Shown here piece after piece: positions 30,284 through 42,055 of a stretch of DNA of 64,000 nt. Within the stretch, counting starts at the first letter, position 1. Every line of letters starts with the position of its first letter. The position numbers and the translations under genes were made by a program. The DNA lies in the NCBI GenBank assembly GCA_023053545.1, contig JAKZAN010000004.1, positions 558,001-622,000 of the forward strand, in the 5' to 3' direction. The notes below the pieces were generated by a model. The model ran no database searches and was not told where the DNA came from. It saw nothing but the letters and a program-made list of their open reading frames with translations. Source of the stretch: Lepidurus packardi (taxonomy: Eukaryota; Arthropoda; Branchiopoda; Notostraca; Triopsidae).

Positions 30284-33200
30284 TTAAGAGTAAGTCTTTG
30301 CACTGGTGCATGTGTCAGTTCTAGATTGGGGTTTCCTTTTCTTCCAAGTTCGCTCAGAGACGAACACAATAATAGAAGTAATCCAACCCATGGCTAAAAT
30401 AGCAAACACCGTTTGCACTTGAACGATTGTCAACGGAGTGTCTTCGTACTTTGGAAGTAGGTTGGCCATTTGGTAGCAGGGAATGTCTCGGCAGTAATTG
30501 CGGTAAAGATACCTTGTTACACCGCCTTCAAATGCCATCATAATCCTACGCAAAAGAAGGTTCATTGCCTTATCGTTTTTGTCCGAGTTTTATGAATTTA
30601 CTTTTTCTTGAAAGCCTGGGTCAAGGATTTGACGTCCTTCGATATGTACCACCCCGTAATCATAAGTTGTGAATCTTCGGGGAACCGGATTGCCAATTTG
30701 CATTTGCCACTGGAGAGAAAAAATTGCACTAGAAGACTTTCTGCAACCGGCAGTGCCTGTATGGAAAATTTTGACTTAAGGCTGCCGTATATCATAGCTA
30801 GGTATAGGCGATTAGCATGGTGAATTTCGGAACAACTTCTTCGTTAAAACTAGCACATTTCATAAAAAAAATTCTTTCAAAGTAAGTTTGAGCATATAGT
30901 GAAAAACCAATTCACCTGTTTTCCGATTAATAATAAATTAGTAGCATTCAAATTAAAGTTTGCAACTATGTGAAATACACTGCCTAAAATTAAGTCCCTT
31001 TAATTGGGCACTAGCTGCTAAAAAAAGCCAAAAAAAAATAGATTGATTTCAAATACGACAAGCCTTTTTCAAGAAATCGTGTTCCGAAAGTTCGACGACT
31101 CGATTTGGGCATTGCGCTGCTACAGCAAACTGCGTTGACAGGTTGTACTTTTCAGAAGCAAAACAAGCGTGGAAACTTGGCCGGCAATTAGCAATTTGTT
31201 TTTTTTTTACTTTCTTGCACCAGTCTCTCCCAAAACACTAGCAAAGATCAGTGACATCTGTGACTGTTTCGGATCAGTAAGCTAAAGTATATACGGGAGT
31301 CTTAAGAGTCTGCAGCAGCGAAGCCTGTGATCTCTCAGTCCGGGAAAAGCGACTTAGATATACATGTAGCAGAAAACCCCACTTTCTTAACATAAGTTGA
31401 TCTAAGCTATGATTAAAAATAACCTAACCTAGCGTTGCAACCGTATGACGTAACCAAATTTTCTAAGATTAGAATGTGAATCTAATCCCGGAATTTTGTT
31501 ACCAATGATCGAACTTGACTACATTAAGCAATTAAGGATAGTAGGTCGTTCTAAGAAATAGTTTTTGGCCTGTTTACAGTCATAACTTACTACAAGAAGG
31601 CCATATCCTCCTTTTGAAATCATGTCAATAGCGACTTCGTTGCTTGTGACGATGCACGCAGGACATCTGCGAAGCATATCACCCAGTTGCTTTTCGTAAC
31701 CAGATTTTGCTTGCTAATTAAAGAACAATTTTTAGCCTTTACCCTTGAAATGCTCCCAAGCTTACCAGGAGGCTAGTCGTAAAGTAGAAGTTTTCGTTCG
31801 AAACAGGTTTTACGGTGTCCTGAACGGCGAAATCCGCGAAATTCTTCACGGGGAAATCCGCTATGGGAACCGTTATGAAGGAAATCATGATTGAGGTGTA
31901 CCCAAACGCTATTACGAGGGCTCCAATATTCCAACCGGTTAAAAGAAATCGGCCAGCTAGGTTTCGTGGACTGAACCCTCCTATAATAGAAGATGTGCTA
32001 TGAAAAACATGAAGATTTTTTGGAAAAGAATACAATTTAATTTTTTGTCTGGACGAGGAAGAGGGAAGAAGTTATTAGGATGGGTTATTTGCGTTAAGAT
32101 TGAAATTTAGTACCTTGGCCAATGATTAGGGATAAGTTATAAAGTAGACTTAAGCTAAGTTCGTTTGTCATATTCAACCTCTTGGGAGCCAGCCATATAA
32201 TGACTGAAAGAATTAGGATGCTTAAGATGATTGCCAACCAAACCTGAATTAGACTGGTTCTTAGTGCTTAACGATCCATATCAGTGTTACTCACCCAACC
32301 CTGGAAGGGCTTTACATTCGAGAGCAACTCGTACTGTACTTTAGGTGGTGGCAGAACTATAACATAACTGCTGTAATAAGTAGGCCAGACAGTGTCGAAT
32401 ATGGTGGTCCGTTCGCTAGTGTATACAATTCCAGCGACCGTGATATCTGTCTCCTGGGCAATACCGAATGAAATAGTTACTAATGTACACACTTAAAATC
32501 TAAAGTTCCGGTATAGCTTCGCTTGTTATCCAACCCACCGTTAGATGGCGTGCACTGTTTTGTATGGATGCATCAACAGGTTCTCCAGTTTTGGAAATCC
32601 GAGATAAAAATGACACTAGTGTGTATTATGGTTTCAAAACGTTCTCGGAAAACGAGTGACAAACGGGTGTCACTCGAATTCAAAAATGGTAGTTGGATTG
32701 TAAATACATTAGTTTAGGTTAGGTTAGGTTAAGTTAGGATAGGTTAGGTTAGGTTAAGTTAGGATAGGTTAGGTTAGGTTTAGGTTAGGTTAGGTTAGTT
32801 TAGGTTTGATTAGGTTAGTTTAGGTTTGATTAGGTTAGTTTAGGTTTGATTAGCTTAGGTTAGCTTAGGTTAGGTTATTAAGTTAGGTTAGGTTATTATG
32901 TTAGGTTAGATTAGGTTAGCTTCACGATTCTCATCAATTTTCGTTGATGAGAGTCGCTAAAATTTTAATTTTCTTTCACTCCACTAGCTGAAAAAAGAAG
33001 AATTCATTGTTGGCCTATGACACACTACTGTCATGTTTTACCCAGGGACACTTTACGTACGTATGTAACTAAATCCGGAGAACGTGTTGGGATGCATAGA
33101 AACGCGCATTGCTTCTGCGTATAACTTTAGAACCATATCCTCAATTTGCATGCAATTTATCTTAAAAGTTATTTTAAAATAAGGTCAAGGGCGTAACAAG

Positions 33201-34404
33201 TTTCCAAATTCGCAGTTTTGCTTTTCTCGCCTAAAAATAATTTATATTTTTTAAACTAATGGAAGCAAAAATAAGAAAATTCAAACGACTTTAGCCTCCA
33301 CTACCTTAGCCTTTAGGTACTACCTAAATTACTGTCAAAGAATTAATTTAAGTACTATCTAAACTACTTCCGCGAAAATTTTGCACTTTTTATGTGTACG
33401 AGTGTTTCTGCCTTTACCATAGAAAGCTAAACTATACGGGAGCTTTAAGAGCATTTTTTTTCTTTTTGAGCTGAATGTCTACTTTATTCTTCATCATTTG
33501 GGCTGAATTCCGGTTTGGAATATTCAGGTCGAACTTATTATCGATGCTCGGGACGAACTCGTACCTAGGAAAAGTCAATTGTTACGTTCGGATGTAAATC
33601 GTTACGTTGGCATTGGAAAGGCAATCGTTACGTCAAGTTCATACTGTTCGCGACTGCAGTGAAAAGGTCTATTTCCACACCAAGCCAAACTGTTTTGTTC
33701 TGCTGCATTTCTTTATATAATGATGGCTTTGACTATGTATGAGACAAAATGGTACTAGGGTTGATGTTTGTTGTTGTGTTAAGTTTCGAGCAACTTACCA
33801 CAAAGGTGCCTACTCGCAAATGTGTTTTCTCCCAACTGTCTCTGGTACCGCAAGTCTTAAAACTGCTCTTTTTACGGAAACGTGACTTGGCTGTGCTATG
33901 TATTTCAGACAAGTTAGTACGTAACGATTCTAAGGGAATAATCTTCGTCAGGAACCCCAAATATGGTTGACAAGGATGTCCATCAATGAGCAGTACCCAC
34001 GCTGAAGTCGGGTACTGCAGTAATTTTGCTACGTACTCATGAGAAGAGAACGTTCGCCCCGCCTCACCAAACATTAGTATTATGGAATGCGAAGGCAAAT
34101 GGATGGTGTCCTCTAGAAACTTTAATTTAGAATAGAAGATTGAAAATTCATTGTGTAACTTTGTTGAGGTGCAAGTTGGATTTCGCTCATATTCGAAACA
34201 ACGTGTTCGATTTCGAAATTCCGTAGTATCAGCCTTGCGTGCGGGTCGTACTTCATTTCGCCTTTTGTTTCCATCTTGTTGGCATAAAATAAAACTACAC
34301 CAATTCAGTTTAAAACAAGTTCAGGGAGCCGAAATTTGTATACCTAAGGGTTTTGCCGCAGACAAGCTGACAAGTACGTGCACTAGAAATATAGTTGCTC
34401 GCAT
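30284..34404 (-). CDS. Ionotropic receptor (iGluR-related chemoreceptor), complete
   Basis: Ten exons: 34404-34344, 34274-33799, 33702-33632, 33564-33483, 32453-32295, 32243-32114, 31980-31766, 31713-31591, 30756-30602, 30545-30284. All junctions are GT-AG and phases agree, giving 577 aa with no stop. Residues 1-17 are a signal peptide (MRATIFLVHVLVSLSAA). The ligand-binding S1 lobe has THLRVGTFV, LGVEIDLFTAVANSMNLTYE and ITVAGIVYTSER. M1 is VWLAIILSILILSVIIW, the pore region YNLSLIIGQGGFSPRN and M2 ALVIAFGYTSIMISFITVP, then S2 (ESLLVQFFLSSGKCKLAIRF) and M4 (FAILAMGWITSIIVFV). Such proteins form cation channels in sensory neurons. TATAAAAG lies at 34448-34441. Intron 4 holds a TIR element. 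Confidence 0.9.
32712..32922 (+). repeat. Interstitial telomere-like (TTAGG)n tract
   Basis: About 210 bases of TTAGGTTAGG-type units with variants (TTAAG, TAGGA, TTTGA), G-rich on the plus strand. TTAGG is the common arthropod telomere repeat. It lies inside a bounded transposable element and not at a chromosome end. Confidence 0.85.
32925..32956. repeat. Hairpin next to the telomere-like tract
   Basis: Arms CGATTCTCATCAA and TTGATGAGAGTCG (one mismatch), loop TTTTCG. The same hairpin, with perfect 18-bp arms, borders the TAACC tract at 49854-49893. Confidence 0.75.
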
Positions 34405-34448
34405 TTTTTCGACACTGGTCTGGACGAAACAGATGGCGTCCTTTTATA

Positions 34449-35590
34449 AAGGTTCCTCAAAGTCAGATTCAGACAAATGCAAGATGCAACAGAGTTTTTT
34501 TCTGAAAACGTCTGACAGGGTTTAGCCGTTCAATTCATGGCATTTTTTTTAACATTTAGAGATTCTTTGTGAACGTTATTTTGCTAAAAGGTCAGCCGAC
34601 TTTCTTCTCTTATCGGTTAAATTATTTCAAGCATTGGAAATCCCCAAAAGTAAATAGATAATATTAGTGGCAACAATTTTGTTGGAACATTCTTGTCCAT
34701 TCTCATTAGTAATTTAAAAAACAATCTTGTCCGTGGAAGTTATTGTTCGTGCAAAATTTATCTTCCAACGAAGATTTCTGCAGTAATCAAGCTGCGTGCA
34801 GTAAAAGCCCAAGTTTATTCATGAACAGTCTTGTTTTATGGAATTACTTCCATAAAACAAGTTCATGGCTCGCTGTTCGCTCTGTGCGTATCCATGTTAC
34901 CCTCTGTGAAGTCCCCTGTCTAAAGTGCCCAGGGCTTGTCTTTCGAAAAAAACTTCTTGGCTTTGGACTGATATATCTCCAATTGTCCTTTTAGCTTTTG
35001 GTATTTCCTCAGTCAAGCGAACGATGCATCTTTGAAGAAGCTCGCAATATATTGGGGATTCATTACTGGCGAGACAGTACTGGATTCATTACTAGGGATT
35101 TATTACTGCGTCTTTTTGTTAATTAACACTTGGAAACCTATCTGAATTCGGGTTTGGCCACATCGATGATAAGAGGCTCTGCAACTATGACATATGCCAT
35201 CAAATTGTATTAAAATTGCTATCAAAAGCTATCATACAGTAACAACTGGCAACCAAGTTTCATACAGATGTAAACAACCGCAAAATATAAGCCCGGATTA
35301 TTTACTCGAAAAAAAACCTTAAAAAAACCTTTATCATACAGAAGGGAGCCCGGAAATGGCCAAATAAATCGTCATTGCCGAATGCCTTCAAATACCCGCC
35401 AAACCAAAGTTGTGGGTTGACTAATCACCGTGGTTGACAGCAGTGTTCGTATGTATTTTCGATAAGCACCATGGGTGGAGCTTTCGCTTTGCATAGCCTT
35501 GAATTTTCGAGTTGACTTCCCACAAACTTATTAAGTTTGGAGTACAACGAACGCGTGTAAGCGTTAGTCGATTCAAGTTGGTCTAGTCAA
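34449..35590. other. Intergenic stretch between divergent genes
   Basis: No gene seen. It contains a perfect hairpin at 34830-34861 (arms CTTGTTTTATGGAA, loop TTAC) with a short outer stem ATGAAC/GTTCAT. The receptor promoter (minus) and the Ig gene promoter (plus) lie at its two ends. Confidence 0.5.
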
Positions 35591-35592
35591 AG

Positions 35593-35599
35593 TATAAAT
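35593..35599 (+). promoter_or_regulatory. TATA box of the fasciclin-3-like gene
   Basis: TATAAAT lies 30 bases before the proposed ATG at 35623, which would make the 5'UTR extremely short. Other genes here also have short leaders (about 10-40 bases). Confidence 0.5.
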
Positions 35600-35622
35600 C
35601 GAAGGTGCAAAACGAAACGGCA

Positions 35623-38600
35623 ATGGATTCGCCATCGATAACACATTTAATTCTGGTTTGCCTTTGGTTTTGTAGTAAGCGTCACCCTCTCTTGTCCTTT
35701 TTTCCAAATAACTGACGGCAAATATTCGAAAGTGTATTTAACTTCATTAGCGCTCTCAAATCCTCTTCTTATGCTGTCCAGATTCTTTTCGTAACAGTTG
35801 CTTTACCCTGGTCGCTGTTTTCTAGCGACTTTAGTTACCCTCAAATCTGTTTGAAAACAGCAAAAGAATGCTCAAATGTACAGTTACTTTTTTCGGCGAA
35901 TATTCTGCAACATTTGCAACAAATTTGTCAGAATACAGCAAACCACAGTACATAGGTTTGCACAGTATAGGATAACAATAAGGGTATTTTCCAATGCACA
36001 GGTTCCAATGTACAGGGTATCTTCCAATGTACTTTTTCAGTCCTCAAGAATTGAGGACTGAAAGGTAAGAAATGTATAAAAGAATATTAGGTATGAAAGG
36101 TAAGAATATCAAATACATTCTCAAACCTTTCAGTGCGAATGAACAAAGTTTTGTGAAGGTTTTGTTCTTTTTCTGAACCCTTTTTGTAGGAGAAGACGAA
36201 TGCCTTGGACATGGGCAAGTATGGGCAAGTGAATCCATCCCTGCTACGTATGTACCCACAAACCCCCTGAGGACAAGTTTGTGTAAACCTATGTAGTGTA
36301 TGTCAAAATCTTTCCGACTGCTGGCAATTACTTTCCTTAACTTTGGTGTGTGCTAAAATTTATCTGCACAGGATTTCCTTTTTCCTATGGTTTCTTATCT
36401 CAAAAAAATTCCCCGTTTACTTTTATTGTTCCACAAAAAAATGAAATAACATATTTCCCCTAGAAACAAAAACCCACCTCAGTCCCATACCGCACATGCC
36501 ACTCGGTTAAATAATTTCAAGCAACTGTTGATATACTGTATAAGACGCCTTTGATTCGCCAGAAGTCAAGATATAGATAAGTATAGATATAGATATACTT
36601 ATCTAGATATACTTATCTAGATATACTTATCTAGATATACTTATCTAGATATACTTATCTAGATATACTTATCTAGATATATACTTATCTATATATAGAT
36701 ATACTTATCTATATATAGATATACTTATCTAGACTTATCTATACTGTCCAAGACAGAGCCACCTATGGAAGTACCGGGAGGGCAAAAGTGGGGAACCGCA
36801 GGAAGTGTACAGTAACGAACTTATTAATCGCGACAGGGACTTTGCAAATTGACCAGTCACATATGCTTATTCGCGGTTTATACCAATCCTGTCATTTCTA
36901 ACCTATTACTACGCTTAGGTAGGGTTCTCAACGCGATATCCGTTCTAAATTCACCAGTCCATTAAAGGAGCAGGTCATTCAATTAAATAAAAATTGTCCA
37001 TTTTGTCAGTGGAAGGATTATATTCGCTACTATATATACTATTACTATATATAACTACTACTATATAATTATACATACTATTAGGATTCATACGTATACT
37101 GTTTATAATCGATGTGTCTGACAAGCGATACCGATCTGTGTCTTAACGGCCAATCAGCACCTGATTCCCTCGTTGCACTATTTGACTCCTCCTTTTTTCG
37201 ACCTATTTCTTGATGACGGACTTGTACGCAGTGATGTTCCCTCTGTAGGTATCTTTACTCGATGTCATGACGTCACCGTCTTTTCTTATGACAAGGGCGA
37301 TTTAAATGTTAAGCTTTCAAAATTACATTAAAAATTGAGTAGAATTCCTAAAAATATAAACGTAGTCTCTAAAGTGGTACGTCTTTGCTCATTTTGAGAC
37401 TGGTCGCATCTTCCTAATGAGATTTAAAACCTCTGACTTAAAACCTCTGATTTAAAACCTCGGACACTTTGGTCGTTCAAAGTTTGGACTTTTTGTGCTT
37501 TTTTTTATAGTGGCCGGCTAAGTTCTCCACCATTGCCTTGATGGCTATTTAGAGACATTTTCTTTTAGTATCTCAGTTAAAATAAATATACTTTTTGATG
37601 ACAAATTGAACATAACGGACCTGCACTGCAACATTAGTGAAAGATAGTTTTAGAGTGTAGTTCCCCCCTTTGAAGATGATGGACTGAATGTGCGTGAGTA
37701 TTTCATAGATTTCGTTTCCCCCACAGGATTGGCGTATAGAGAAGTTAATATTACTGCAGTGAAACCTGTTCGACTGGGGGATACTTTCAGTGTGTCCTGC
37801 AAAGTTTCCAGTAAAATCACGCAATGCTTCTGGGAAATAAACGGAATCCTGAAGATGGCACCCGCACTGCGTGTTTTAGAACCGACTTCGAGCAAAGGAA
37901 CTTGGGAGTGCGGCGTTGAGGTAGGATGGCAACTATACACATTCTTTTTACTGAGCTTTCCAAACGTGTTTGGAGGCAGGCGGAGGCTACTGAAGATTTA
38001 AATGGTTCTTGGGTGTGCAAAGTCTTTACTGAATCTGGTGGCGGAGTTGCTCAGCAAGCTGGAACTACGGTTTCCATCATAAGTATACATGATTGTACTT
38101 GCTCTCCTATCAACACTTGTAATTGTCTATTTTCTGGAAGGTGTACCTGGTGTAAGCCTGCGCCCTGCAACCGTTCGTACGACAATTACTGCTGGTGAGG
38201 AAAAGCAAGTTACCTGCGTTGTCAAGGACGCGCTTCCCGTTCCAACTTTGGTCTGGAAGTCGGTAAATGCTAAACTATTTTAAGGCAAAGGCTGTTTTGT
38301 TTAAAGATAGTGTCTTAATCTTTGCAGGGGATATTGAAATTGATAGGAAGGATTATACAGTATCTTCACAAGTGGGCACTAACCCAAAAGCTACATTGAC
38401 CAGCATTTTGAAACGACGGTTCGCACCAGAAGATAACCATAAAGTATTACAGTGTATCGCTGAAGCCAACTGGCTTAGAAAAGAGGACAATACTACGGCC
38501 CAGACCACCTTGGATATCCAGTGTAAACAGAATTTCCATATAAATGATTCCAAAAATTCTAGGACTTTGATATAACATAGTGGCTCTACCTTATTTTCAG

Positions 38601-39070
38601 TCCCTCCGATGCCGCAAAAGGCCATCACCATCTATGACTTGCAGGAAAACAAGCCTGGTGAAGTGCGAGTTACAGTTCACGCTAATCCTCGTCCCTATCG
38701 TGCTTTCTGGATCTTGCCTACACCTTCCAGTGATAAAATAGAAGTGGAAGGAAAGCCAGTCGGCGATGTTGTTGCTAATAATTATGTAAGTCGTCTTGGT
38801 GAAGACAAAGGCAATGACACTTACACCTACCGTTTAAATATCGGTTCGGTGCAACAGAGAGACGCCTATCCTGGCATCGAATTCAAAGTCTTCACTACGG
38901 TGGGCACCAGCGAGGCGTCTGAGCAATAGTCGATCCAGGCTGTTACCCACCCGCGACCCGAACCGGTTCCACCAAATTCGGGCTCAACGGCACGTTGTGC
39001 TATCATTGGGCATTGGCCGAAGTTTTCCCCACTTCTTGGGCTTGCTTTTGCTGTTTTGCTAAGAGATTAG
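35623..39070 (+). CDS. Fasciclin-3-like Ig-domain adhesion protein
   Basis: Exons: 35623-35674 (signal peptide MDSPSITHLILVCLWFC), then after a 2.05-kb intron 37727-37920, 37980-38082, 38141-38262, 38328-38522 and 38601-38929. Ig-like features are LGDTFSVSCKVSSKITQCFW and LNGSWVCKVF (domain 1), GEEKQVTCVVKD...TLVWKS and VLQCIAEANWLRKED (domain 2), then PPMPQKAITIYDLQ and a third domain with RAFWILP. The order and the Cys-x-Trp pattern resemble insect fasciclin-3, a homophilic adhesion protein, but this is by eye. The 38262/38328 junction is off by one base in phase. The frame stops at TAG 38927, yet continues in the same frame to TAG 39068 with a GPI-signal-like tail. The link of exon 1 to the rest is inferred from matching phase. 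Confidence 0.65.
35943..36300. mobile_element. TIR DNA element (MITE-like), copy 2
   Basis: CCACAGTACATAGGTTTGCA at the left and TGTAAACCTATGTAGTG at the right are diverged versions of the ends of the 3621-4392 element. Internal stretches also align (TATCTTCCAATGTA, CAAACCTTTCAGTGC, GTGAATCCATCCCTGC). It is about 360 bp and has a perfect hairpin at 36035-36063 (arms TTTCAGTCCTCAA, loop GAA). It lies in the long first intron of the Ig gene. Confidence 0.65.
36570..36744. repeat. 14-bp minisatellite (ATATACTTATCTAG)n
   Basis: About seven head-to-tail copies of ATATACTTATCTAG followed by a 20-base variant (ATATACTTATCTATATATAG) twice. The unit is nearly self-complementary, so the array can fold on itself. 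Confidence 0.85.
37025..37465. repeat. Low-complexity AT stretch and short tandem repeat
   Basis: 37025-37090 is (ACTATAT)-type simple sequence. 37420-37465 holds three copies of AAAACCTCTGACTT-like units. Both lie in the first intron of the Ig gene. Confidence 0.5.
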
Positions 39071-41140
39071 GCTGTTTTAAATGATCTGCTTAACTGCCAA
39101 CTCTGGAATCATCTTGGTCTTCCTACTGAATACGCTATGGTGTAATCCAAAGTCACAATTAATTATGTCGACAACCTTGTGAGTCTTGAAGAGAACTGCA
39201 GTTGATTACTACTTACATTTCAGTGTAGTTCGTGTTAACCTCGCCTTTAAAAAGAATGCTTGACACCAGTAAAGAAATTATCCCTTGTATAGTAAACATA
39301 AAAGTTTGGAAATTGATTTGAAGTAAAACCGATTACATTAATAATGAGAGTGCAGATTTTCCAGTTCGTGACGACTTTCAAGCTAAGGAATGGTCCGACA
39401 GCCATTGTCCATATTTCTGGGCATTCGAAATTTTAGCTGTTATCGTAGATTGCTAGCTTTTTTCTTTCTCAAGGAAGCTAGGTATTCTGACAAGATTGGA
39501 CTAGTCTATGAAGTAATGTCACGCCTGTGTTATCTGTGACATACTTTCCTGGTTGATACTGGATTTCGAGGTGCGGATGACCAGGATCCGAATTTGGTGG
39601 TGAAGGACGCGAGGCGTAGTAGATGCTCGCTAAACCATATTACGTTTGACCGAATTGTTCAAAAGGGGCACGTAACAATTAATGACTTCTACATAGTATG
39701 AAGGTTTACAAACGTTTATAAAGGCCACCTTTGCATTGTGATTCAAGTGACAGTTTTGCTTTTCACTATCCTCCGTTTTGAATATTGTATTTCGTTTTGG
39801 TTCTTTCAACTTTTGGATCTCATTTTTCTAATCCTTCTGATTTCTTTATCTGCACCCTAGAGAAATCAAGGAAAACGTGTCTTAGTTGGTGGAACTGGCG
39901 GTTGGGTATTCTGTATTCTCAAATGTGGCGATAACGTTGTAATAGTCAGTTTAAATGGGATATAACAAGTTGTATTTATGACCGACTATTAACTGGCCCG
40001 GTACAGGTTGGTAAACAAGAGGATAAGGGTTCGCTTTAGGTAGCTCGGACTGCGGAGTAGTTGGATGCGGCTCGGGAGTGCAGCGGGCTCGGCTTCAGGA
40101 TTATCGCCCGGAGACCATGGAAACGATGATGGTTATAAGCAAAAATCGCCATTGCTGTGGCCAAATCTACGACTGTGCCACACTTTACTCCGCAAGCGTC
40201 GCAGTGTAGCCATGCCCTATCTATAGTATGTATGATCTAAGGTGTACTTCAAGAAGTTGATCATGTTTTGTCAGAAGGGGGCACTGATGTCATACCCGTT
40301 CTCAATGTAATTTCATAAGCTCCAAAAACGTTTTTAAAATAAGCAGAAAGAGATCATGGAAAAATTATGCTTTTTTAAATGTCTTAATAGGAAAATCTAG
40401 TCCAATCAGTTCCTACAGTTTGTGTATATGATTTATTTGAAGTTTTAAAAATATGACTCTAGATAAAAAAATTAATGGGAAAACGTATTAACAAAAGCTT
40501 ACTAGTTGCACAAGTAAATACATCCCGTGTATTACTGTCACAATATAATTTCATGATATTCCACAGATAATAAGAATGTTCGAATCCATGTTTGCTACAC
40601 AGCGCCACTAGAGGTTGGAGTACACCGTGGTCTTAAGGTATACAGGGGCCACTAATTCAATGCAGTATGGATGCTAACTTAACCCACTTAAAAACGAACA
40701 GCTTACCTAAGATTCTTCCTAAACTGTCCTGGGCTAGAAGCAGTACGACAAAACATTTCAGTAGCCTCATCGCGGACGCCCCGTTTAGTGTTTGACTATA
40801 TAGATTGTAGGGTTTGGAGCAGCTTGGCTTCTACTGGTCCGGGTAACTACGACAGCCACACCATTTATATACTCCCAATGTGCTGAGATTAGCTCATTAA
40901 TTAACCGCGTCTGTTCTAGCTAGTTGTCAGGAAATCGCCTGCGGGTAGGAGAACTCTCGGGATCTTCTGCTTAGTACTTAAAGTGGCATAATATCGTGCC
41001 TTATACCTTACTCCGCCCTTCAAGTTATACAGCTTTGGGCGCTCCCACGCTACCTATTAGAGGTGGATTTCAGTAAACACATTTCTAATGGATGTGATTT
41101 GGGGTTGGACTTTAGATCCTACCGTTTCGATCAGTTACCC
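39071..41140. other. Two-kilobase stretch without a recognised gene
   Basis: Only short frames. A TIR-like fragment (CATAGTATGAAGGTTTACA) is at about 39694. The GC-rich segment 40030-40150 stands out from its AT-rich surroundings but has no open frame or family match that I can name. Confidence 0.4.
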
Positions 41141-41143
41141 AAA

Positions 41144-42015
41144 TTATTCACCGGTGTTTTTTTCCTACAGAAATGAATGAGGTTGATTTGGTCCATGGTG
41201 AATTGGAGTTGTAAGCCAAGGCTTCATTTGGAGAGTAAAGAGAAACGTTTAAATTGTACTTGCTTTTACTAAAATATTCATAAAAATATCTGAACTTTTT
41301 AAGTCATTAATTTTGCTTCGAACTTTTGTAGTTACACAATTTTCTAAGTAAGCTTCACGTATTTTTACTTTTTATTTTTACGTTGTATGTAATTAGGAGA
41401 CCGCTCAACGCATAAAAAGTAGACTATAAGGTGGACCACAACTTTTATTTTCCCGTTTACTGCACTATAGGACTTGTTTGCTCCAAGCTGACTAAACCGA
41501 AGGCGACTTCCTAGAAAAATGCGTTTTTAAAATGTACAAAGAAAGAAGAAAACGCACAACTAGGTGTAACAAAATTATTAGACAGAAATTATTCACCGGT
41601 GTTTTTTTCCTACAGAAATGAATGAGCTTGGTTTGGTCCATGGTGAATTGGAGTTATAAGCCAAGGCTTCATTTGGAGAGTAAAGAGAAACGTTTAAATT
41701 CTTCTTGCTTTTACTAAAATATTCATAAAAATTACTGAACTTTTTAAGTAAATTAATTTTGCTCCGAAATTTTTTAGTTACACAAGTTTCTAAGTAAGCT
41801 TCACGTATTTTTACTATTTATTTTTACGTTGTATGTAGCCTAATTAGGATACCGCTCAACGCATAAAAACTATAGGGTGAACCACAACTGTTATTTACCC
41901 GTTTACCGACTATAGGACTTTGCTCTATGCCGACTAAACAGCAACCAACTTCCTAGATAAATGCGTTTTTACCATATGCAAAGAAAAAAGAAAACGCACA
42001 ACTAGGTATTATAAA
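41144..42015. repeat. 443-bp tandem duplication upstream of the CUB gene
   Basis: 41144-41580 and 41587-42015 align over their whole length (ATTATTCACCGGTGTTTTTT, GGTCCATGGTGAATTGGAGT, AAGTAAGCTTCACGTATTTT, GAAAACGCACAACTAGGT). The second copy ends in the functional TATA region (ATTATAAAAGGAG); at the same place the first copy has no TATA box. Confidence 0.9.
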
Positions 42016-42036
42016 AGGAGTGTGGTATCAGTCAGT
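42009..42036 (+). promoter_or_regulatory. Core promoter of the CUB-domain gene
   Basis: TATTATAAAAGGAG (about 42008-42020) is followed by TCAGTCAGTCGG (about 42029) as initiator and the ATG at 42056, leaving a leader of about 20-25 bases. Confidence 0.65.
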
Positions 42037-42055
42037 CGGCACAAGTATCGCAGCC

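Larger units (their letters stand above)
32574..33089. mobile_element. 516-bp TIR element carrying telomere-like repeats
   Basis: Inverted ends CAACAGGTTCTCC (32574-32586) and GGAGAACGTGTTG (33077-33089) differ at one base. Both sides carry the 8-bp direct repeat GGATGCAT (32566-32573, 33090-33097), the length of a hAT or P-type target duplication. Inside are a TTAGG-type tract (32712-32922) and a hairpin (32925-32956). It has no ORF, so it is non-autonomous. It sits in intron 4 of the ionotropic receptor. A diverged copy is at 49753-50060. Confidence 0.85.

Noticed and set aside
30546-30601. Frameshift between the last two receptor exons
   Set aside because: A 56-base intron (GTAAAT...GCGTAG) joins them in correct phase and gives the expected sequence before M4.
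32700-32925. True telomere or chromosome end
   Set aside because: The TTAGG tract is short, contains variants, and lies inside an element with inverted ends and target duplications in a gene intron.
41144-42015. Pair of LTRs
   Set aside because: The two copies are directly adjacent with no internal region, no TG...CA ends and no target duplication; a plain tandem duplication explains them.
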